The position numbers and the translations under genes are program-made. From positions 124,001 to 188,000 of the forward strand of contig JADJKB010000002.1 of the NCBI GenBank assembly GCA_016706225.1: a DNA stretch of 64,000 nucleotides, given 5' to 3'. Of the stretch, positions 58,717-64,000 are shown piece by piece. The DNA comes from Myxococcales bacterium. GTDB taxonomy: Bacteria > Myxococcota_A > Polyangia > Polyangiales > Polyangiaceae. Every line of letters begins with the position of its first letter. The first letter of the stretch is position 1. A model generated the notes under the pieces. That model did not search any database. It saw nothing but the letters and a program-made list of their open reading frames with translations, and was not told where the DNA came from.

Positions 58717-59820
58717 GTGTCGGGGCGCGAATACACCGGGAGCGTGCCCGACAAGAAGAAGAAGAAGATCGCGATCATCGGCGGGGACGGCATTGGGCCA
58801 GAGGTAACGCGCGAAGCCACTCGACTGCTCGAGTCCTACGCCTCTCGCGGACTCCCCATCGATCTGTGGCAGCTCGATCTGGGGGCGGACCGTTTCCTGC
58901 GCGACGGGACGACGCTGCCGAAGGAGATCTTCATCGCCATCCAGCGCGAGTGCGCGGCAGTGCTGCTCGGGGCACTGGGTGATCCTCGGGTGCCGACCAT
59001 GGAGCATGCCCGGGACATCCTGTTCGGCATGCGCTTCGGGCTCGACCTCTACGCGAACATCAGGCCGGTGAAGTCGCTGGCAGACCGACTCGTTCCGCTG
59101 AAGGGGCGCGGCAAGCAGGACGTCGACTTCGTCGTCTTTCGCGAGAACACCGAGGGTGTGTACGTCGGCGTGGGCGGGCAGGTGAAGCGCGGTACGCCCG
59201 ACGAAATTGCCATCAACGAGGACATCAACACGCGCAAGGGCGTCGAGCGGATCGTGCGAGCCGCGTTCGAATTCGCACGCACCCATGGCCGCAAGAAGGT
59301 CCACATGGCGGACAAGTCGAACGCAATGCGCCACGCCCATGAGCTCTGGCTCCGGGTCTTCGACGAAGTTCGGCGCGAATATCCCGAGATCCAAGCCAAC
59401 CACGTCTACATCGACGCCCTCTGCCTGTACCTGGTGCAGGACCCGAGCCAGTTCGACGTGGTGGTGACCAACAACCTGTTCGGCGACATCATCACCGACC
59501 TTGGTGCAGCATTTCAGGGCGGGTTGGGCATGGCGGCGAGCGCAAACGTGCACCCCGCGGTTCCAGGGAAGGTCGGCCTGTTCGAGCCCGTGCACGGGTC
59601 AGCGCCACCGCTTGCGGGGAAAAGCCTCGCCAACCCGTTCGCGGCGCTGCTGACGGTCGGCATGCTCCTGGCGCACCTGGGCTGGCCCGAGGAGGAGCGG
59701 CGCATCGAAGGCGCCGTCGCGGACGCCCTGGAGGCCGGGAAGTGCACCAAGGACGTCGGAGGGTCGCTCAGCACGGAAGAAGCGGCCCAGGCGGTGCTCG
59801 AGCGGCTGGCTCAGGCCTGA
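58717..59820 (+). CDS. Isocitrate/isopropylmalate dehydrogenase family protein
   Basis: A 367-residue decarboxylating dehydrogenase. Family motifs are GDGIGPEVTREATR (23-36), LDLYANIRPVKSL, DVDFVVFRENTEGVYVG and the NAD-binding FEPVHGSAPPLAGK, with the catalytic Asp triad (FGDIITDLGAAFQGGLGMAASANVHP). It is closer to LeuB/tartrate-dehydrogenase-like members than to canonical NADP isocitrate dehydrogenase, but the exact substrate cannot be told. leuC and leuD are not adjacent. It starts at a GTG; a second GTG lies 27 bp downstream. It follows dapF by 31 bp. Confidence 0.88.
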   Translation: MSGREYTGSVPDKKKKKIAIIGGDGIGPEVTREATRLLESYASRGLPIDLWQLDLGADRFLRDGTTLPKEIFIAIQRECAAVLLGALGDPRVPTMEHARDILFGMRFGLDLYANIRPVKSLADRLVPLKGRGKQDVDFVVFRENTEGVYVGVGGQVKRGTPDEIAINEDINTRKGVERIVRAAFEFARTHGRKKVHMADKSNAMRHAHELWLRVFDEVRREYPEIQANHVYIDALCLYLVQDPSQFDVVVTNNLFGDIITDLGAAFQGGLGMAASANVHPAVPGKVGLFEPVHGSAPPLAGKSLANPFAALLTVGMLLAHLGWPEEERRIEGAVADALEAGKCTKDVGGSLSTEEAAQAVLERLAQA

Positions 59821-59887
59821 CCCGTGCCCGGGCCGGCCGGGATCCGAAAAATGGGGCATCCGTCCGGCATGTGATAGGGCCGGGACA

Positions 59888-62800
59888 ATGATGGAGGCCG
59901 AGGTGGCTGTCGACAGCACTGCGCTCAACCGAGGTTCGCGGGCTCGGGCTGAGTTCGTGTCGAGCCTGGGTCGGCGCCTGACGGCCCTGCGGCACACGCT
60001 GCACCAACTCGAGGACGAGCCGAGCTCATGGGAGCGACGCAACATGTTGCTGCGCCGGGTCCACGCTCTGGGATCCGCGGCCCGGGTCCTGGGATTCGAA
60101 GGAGTTGGGCAGGCGCTCGGGGACGCCGAGCTCGCCCTCTCCCGCGGCGAGGCCGGCGATGCCGTGACTTCGACGGAGCTGGCGGAGGTCTCCCGCGCGC
60201 TCGACGTGTTGCCGTCGATCGCCTGGGGCGCAAAACCCCCGCAGAGCACGCTGGAACTGCCCGACGACGTCGGTGTGCTCTCGTCGGGTTGGCCGCTCAG
60301 CATCGTGGTGTTCGGTCCGGCTGCGCTCCAGAGCTCGCTGAGTGCGGGCGATGACCAGATGATCGAGGTCGAGCTGGCGACGGATGCCGAGGGGTTTCGC
60401 GAGCTCGCTGAGCGGGTGGGTCCAGACGTTGCGGTCGTTGATGGTGATGTGCGGGGCGCCCGCGAGCTGATCGAAAATCTGGCGCACGACCCGGACCTTC
60501 CACCCTTTCCGGTGATCGTCGTGGGGTCCTTCGAAAATCCAGAGGCGGCGTCCAGCTTCGTGTCTCTGGGTGCGGCGCGGGTCCTGCCCAAACCCGTGGG
60601 ACCGGACGTGCTGTGGAACGCCGTGCGCGAGGTCTGTCAGCACGAGACAGGTCTGCGCGGACCGCGTGAGCCCATTGGTGACGTGACGGTCGATGACCTG
60701 GCGCAGCGTATTGCCGCCGAGGTGCGCCGCGGACTGGTCGAAGGGGTGGATCCGGCCTCGGCATCCGTGAGTGTGCCGCTCGGCGACGGAACCGACGTCT
60801 TGGCCGCGGTCTGGGGGGCTGTCGCGCGGGTGCGGGAGCTTCTGACCATGCGCTCGCGCGGCTCCGTGCGATTCACAGCAGGCGGCCCCGAGGGGGCAGT
60901 GCCACTCGCGCCGTGGACCAGCGCCGATCGTCGCGCAGGCGAGCGCGGTGTGCTTGCGCGGCGTACGGACGGCGTCCGGCTCGAAGGGCGCCGTGCGGTG
61001 GTCGTCGACGACGATCCCGCGGTGGTCTGGTTTCTCAGCGGCCTCTTGAGGACTTCGGGTGTGGAGGTCGCCGAGGCGCACGACGGGCTGCGCGCGCGCG
61101 AGCTGGTCTTCGAGAACATGCCCGATCTCGTCGTGAGCGACGTGCTGATGCCGGGTCTGGACGGCTTCTCGCTCTGCCGCGCGATCAAGCGCGATGTCGC
61201 GGTGCGCGACGTGCCAGTGATCTTGCTCTCGTGGAAGGAAGATCTGCTGCAGCGTCTCCGGGAGCTTGGCGCCGAAGCGGACGGATATCTGCGCAAAGAG
61301 GCGGCAGCTTCGACGGTGCTGCTCAGGTTCCGTGAAGTGCTGCGCCCGCGCGCGCGGGTGGAATCGCGACTCGCCTCGGGCGGTGAGGTACGCGGTCGTC
61401 TCGACGGCATGACCACGCGGCTCTTGCTGGAGCTTGCCCGGAGAAATCAGCCCAATTCGCGGATCATGGTCCGCGATTCGGTCTACCTGTACGAGCTCGA
61501 GATGCGCGAGGGGCGCCCGTCATGCATCACGCGCACGGCAACCGATGGTTCGTTCGACCGTGGTGCCCGTGCGCTCGATGCGCTCATCGGCGTGACTGCG
61601 GGGCGATTCGTTGTGACCCCGAGCACGTCGCCGACTCGAGACGATCTCAGCGGGACCCTCGACGAGCTGATTGCTCCGCGGGTGAAGCGAGCGCGAGCGT
61701 TGCAGCAGATCTTCGATGCGCGCGAGCTCGACCACATCGACTCACTCTTGCTCGACGGCGAGACCGTTGGCGCCTACCTGGACGCGACCCCGGAGCCGGC
61801 TCGCAGGTTGTTCGCGCAGTTGCTCGGCGGCTCCAGTCCGCGCGCGCTGCTCGAGCAGGCGCCCGAGCAGCGCTATTTCCTGGAGCAGGTGCTGGCGGAC
61901 GTTGCGCGTCGCGGTGCCGTGATCGACGTGACCCGAGATGGCGAGCTCGTGGATTTCGATCGCAGCCTGTCTCCGCCCGCTGCGCTCGTCGCGCCGCTCG
62001 ATGCATCTCCAGCGCCGCTGTTCACGCTCGATCTGTCACCCGCGCCACCCGAGGTCGCGGACGCAGTCCACCGCTGGGAGGCAGCGCCCGACGAAATGCG
62101 CGAGGCGTCGTTTCCATTGCCTCTCAGCCGAGCGGTGACGCCGATCCCCGCGGCTCCGCAGCCCGATTCCCGGCCGACCTTTGCGGACGAACCCCACACC
62201 GCGCCCGGAATTGGTCCGATGCCGGTGGTGATGACACCGGCAGGGTCAGCCGCTTCGGAGCCCGAACCAAGCGCCGTGTCCGCTACTTCCGCCGTCGAAT
62301 CCCGCTCGGCTTCGACCCCCGGAGACGAAGGAGCCCAAGCCATGCACGCCCCTGAACCCGCCGTCGAGACCGCGCGCTCCGAGGACCCCACGGCGAGCCC
62401 CGCTGAAGCCCGCGCCACGGAAGGATCCGCGAGCGACCAGGACGACGATGACTCGAGCGAGGCTCCGCTCCTGAGTCCCCGCCCGGCCGATGCGACACCG
62501 GCAACCCTGCGCGCCGAGCCCGCCTCCGACGCTCCGGACGAAGACGAAGCGAGCCTGGAGGCGGAGCCCGTCCCCCTGAGCAGACCCTCGAAGCGAGTGC
62601 CTGCGGTGACACTTCCGTCTGCTCGCCCCATCGAATTTCCCCCGCGAGCTTCCAAGCGATCTCTGGACGAGGTATCCGCGAAATCCGTTTCGAGCCGGGC
62701 GCCAGCGCCGGCCAAGGCGTTGACCGAGGACAAACCCATGGCCCCCGCCAAGATCGTACTGATCGTGCTGGGTGCTGCCATTGCGGCGTTCGGCGCGGTC

Positions 62801-63169
62801 ACGGTCGTGCGTAGTCAGCTGAAGCCGGCGCCCGTTGGCGAGACCGCTGCGGTGGCTACCGAGACGGCTCTGCCCGCGGTGTCGAAGCCGGCGGCACCTC
62901 CGGCCGTGAAGCTTGCGGTCGAAGATCTGGGCATCGGTCCCGGCACTGCCGTCACGAGCGACAAGGGACTGATCGAGGTTGATATCGGCGAAAAACATCC
63001 GATCTACATCGATGGCACGTTCGTCGGGCGCGGACCGCTGAGGAAAGCCCCGGTCATGCCGGGCGCACACGAGGTCGTGATCAAAGCCCCAACGGGTGAG
63101 CTGAGCGTGCAGGTAGACGTGAAGGTCGGACGCCGCTCGCGTGTGACTCTGCCGCCCCCGGCGCCCTAG
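59888..63169 (+). CDS. Large signalling protein: HPt-like, two receivers, PATAN, transmembrane, PEGA
   Basis: A 1093-residue multidomain protein. In order: an HPt-like helical region (about 30-90; RVHALGSAARVLGF aligns with HTLKGSARxLG but lacks the Lys), a degenerate receiver (137-250) with D185 and K235 but no acidic pair, an intact receiver (369-485: DDD 374-376, D418, K470), a DUF4388/PATAN-like domain (about 498-580), a helical region, a long disordered Pro/Ala/Ser/Glu region (about 700-950), one transmembrane helix (956-975), and a PEGA domain (about 1026-1090; IYIDGTFVGRGPLRKAPVMPG). No kinase or DNA-binding domain. Presumably a scaffold linking cytoplasmic phosphorelay to the envelope. 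Confidence 0.85.
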   Translation: MMEAEVAVDSTALNRGSRARAEFVSSLGRRLTALRHTLHQLEDEPSSWERRNMLLRRVHALGSAARVLGFEGVGQALGDAELALSRGEAGDAVTSTELAEVSRALDVLPSIAWGAKPPQSTLELPDDVGVLSSGWPLSIVVFGPAALQSSLSAGDDQMIEVELATDAEGFRELAERVGPDVAVVDGDVRGARELIENLAHDPDLPPFPVIVVGSFENPEAASSFVSLGAARVLPKPVGPDVLWNAVREVCQHETGLRGPREPIGDVTVDDLAQRIAAEVRRGLVEGVDPASASVSVPLGDGTDVLAAVWGAVARVRELLTMRSRGSVRFTAGGPEGAVPLAPWTSADRRAGERGVLARRTDGVRLEGRRAVVVDDDPAVVWFLSGLLRTSGVEVAEAHDGLRARELVFENMPDLVVSDVLMPGLDGFSLCRAIKRDVAVRDVPVILLSWKEDLLQRLRELGAEADGYLRKEAAASTVLLRFREVLRPRARVESRLASGGEVRGRLDGMTTRLLLELARRNQPNSRIMVRDSVYLYELEMREGRPSCITRTATDGSFDRGARALDALIGVTAGRFVVTPSTSPTRDDLSGTLDELIAPRVKRARALQQIFDARELDHIDSLLLDGETVGAYLDATPEPARRLFAQLLGGSSPRALLEQAPEQRYFLEQVLADVARRGAVIDVTRDGELVDFDRSLSPPAALVAPLDASPAPLFTLDLSPAPPEVADAVHRWEAAPDEMREASFPLPLSRAVTPIPAAPQPDSRPTFADEPHTAPGIGPMPVVMTPAGSAASEPEPSAVSATSAVESRSASTPGDEGAQAMHAPEPAVETARSEDPTASPAEARATEGSASDQDDDDSSEAPLLSPRPADATPATLRAEPASDAPDEDEASLEAEPVPLSRPSKRVPAVTLPSARPIEFPPRASKRSLDEVSAKSVSSRAPAPAKALTEDKPMAPAKIVLIVLGAAIAAFGAVTVVRSQLKPAPVGETAAVATETALPAVSKPAAPPAVKLAVEDLGIGPGTAVTSDKGLIEVDIGEKHPIYIDGTFVGRGPLRKAPVMPGAHEVVIKAPTGELSVQVDVKVGRRSRVTLPPPAP

Positions 63170-63208
63170 TTTTCGACGCAAAGGGCGACGCGTCCGAAGT
63201 TTCGGGGT

Positions 63209-64000
63209 ATGCCCGAGCGCGGTGACCCGACGCCGCGGTCGCTCGCCTCGATGCCGAAAAAAGCCTGGATCGCTGCATTTTGCCTGAGCGTGCTGCCCGT
63301 GGGCTGTGATCGCGATGCAGCGGTGCAACCAGCGGCGGGCTCTCCAAGTGCCGCCACTTCTGCCTCCGCCGCGAACGCGCCGGCGCCGGCGCCCCGGGAA
63401 AAGGACGACCTGATCGGCCGGCTCCAGGGCTGCGAGATCCGCCACCGCGGTCTGCTCCTGGACTTCGGCACCCGGGCCGCCCGCGCACGCCGGGCTTTTC
63501 GCAGTGAGCCTTTCGAAGACACCATCGACGCGGAGCGCGAGGGCGCGACCGTCGCGCGCGTGATGGTTCCGCGACTTTCCTACGAACTGTCCCTGGATGA
63601 ACCTCACGACGAAATCGAGGTCTCACTGCGCGTTCGTCCCGGGGTTGCCCGGTCGGTGTCGGCGAGTTTCGGAGATCGGCGCCTGGGTTCGGCGAGACTG
63701 ACGGGCCCCGACACCCGGACGGTCACGTTCCCCGTCGTCAAATCGCCGACGGCGGCAGGCCGCTACACACTGACTCTGAGCTTCTCCGGTCGGCCCCGCG
63801 GTTCCACCGATGCCCTGGCCGAGATCGATTGGGTTCGCCTGGGCGCTCCAGACGACGGCGGCGGCAACTACGCGGCGCCGACGCTGCGCGACATCGTCAC
63901 CGACGCGGCGCTCGACGGTGTCCCCCGTCGGGCGATTGCGCTGCGCGCGCCGGCTTCCGTGCGCTGCCCGGTGCTCTTGTCACCCGACGCGCAGCTCCGC
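63209..64000 (+). CDS. Lipoprotein, partial (runs off the window)
   Basis: The open frame runs from ATG 63209 to the last base without a stop, 264 residues so far. It begins with a signal peptide ending in a lipobox (MPKKAWIAAFCLSVLPVGC, from the second ATG at 63251) and a Pro/Ala/Ser linker. The mature part then has a beta-rich segment with regularly spaced strands (DEIEVSLRVRPGVARS, RTVTFPVVKSP, RYTLTLSFSG, LAEIDWVRLG), like a carbohydrate- or Ig-like accessory domain. The full length and the function are unknown. Confidence 0.72.
   Translation, partial: MPERGDPTPRSLASMPKKAWIAAFCLSVLPVGCDRDAAVQPAAGSPSAATSASAANAPAPAPREKDDLIGRLQGCEIRHRGLLLDFGTRAARARRAFRSEPFEDTIDAEREGATVARVMVPRLSYELSLDEPHDEIEVSLRVRPGVARSVSASFGDRRLGSARLTGPDTRTVTFPVVKSPTAAGRYTLTLSFSGRPRGSTDALAEIDWVRLGAPDDGGGNYAAPTLRDIVTDAALDGVPRRAIALRAPASVRCPVLLSPDAQLR

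Noticed and set aside
1..64000. Insertion sequences, phage genes or CRISPR arrays
   Set aside because: No transposase, integrase, capsid or repeat-spacer structure was recognised in any frame.

Overview
The window is very GC-rich DNA from what looks like a myxobacterium, probably Polyangiales (Sorangium/Polyangium-like). The signs are a secreted protein ending in a MYXO-CTERM-type tail (22656-24338), many lipoproteins with Gly-rich linkers after the lipobox, two small lipoproteins sharing a CDLNPQPEVP head, receiver proteins carrying DUF4388/PATAN domains, and a Ser/Thr kinase with a PEGA-like tail. It is a chromosomal, mostly housekeeping and signalling region. I see no phage, transposase, CRISPR array or rRNA. 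The one RNA gene is a tRNA-Ser(TGA) at 15501.

Layout. 1-1560: a metallophosphoesterase and a divergent unknown gene. 1562-9645: one tightly packed leftward cluster that begins with a chemosensory module (PATAN response regulator, CheW-like protein, receptor-like protein with no sensor domain, CheA with two HPt domains) and runs on through rimI, pyrK, pyrD and a lipoprotein. 9840-14152: aspS, a large membrane protein and an OsmC protein. 14209-15660: a DUF433/DUF5615 toxin-antitoxin-like pair with its own promoter and operator dyad, then tRNA-Ser whose 3' end is repeated 54 bp downstream. 15711-24338: a surface/secreted region with two hydrolase genes each broken by a one-base loss, several lipoproteins, two right-handed beta-helix proteins, a DUF2277 protein and a DUF938 methyltransferase. 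24419-33864: rpoZ, a methyltransferase, a DnaJ-type co-chaperone, an AgmX/PglI-type protein, adenosine deaminase, a VKOR-DsbA fusion with an acidic tail, RNase R and serS. 33912-43806: lipoproteins, a repeat protein, a DNA methyltransferase, a Ser/Thr kinase, a degenerate DAHP synthase coupled to tyrA, paralogous lipoproteins, a cNMP-binding protein, a PilZ protein and a GNAT. 43911-50746: rpe, a zincin lipoprotein, and the classic moxR-DUF58-transglutaminase operon. 50875-54508: an ABC ATPase, bioF-bioD with a divergent TetR gene, and zapA. 54512-64000: two envelope proteins, an aroK-aroB fusion, DUF167-dapF, an IPMDH/IDH-family gene, a very large HPt/receiver/PATAN/PEGA signalling protein and a lipoprotein that runs off the window.

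The most interesting items are: (i) the adaptation-free, apparently soluble chemosensory operon; (ii) a DAHP synthase paralogue that keeps the allosteric N-domain but has lost all recognisable catalytic and metal-binding motifs, with a start-stop overlap to prephenate dehydrogenase; (iii) a 1093-residue signalling scaffold with a periplasmic PEGA domain; and (iv) bioFD facing a TetR gene across an AT-rich region with a strong inverted repeat. Functions are assigned by reading motifs; no database search was possible.
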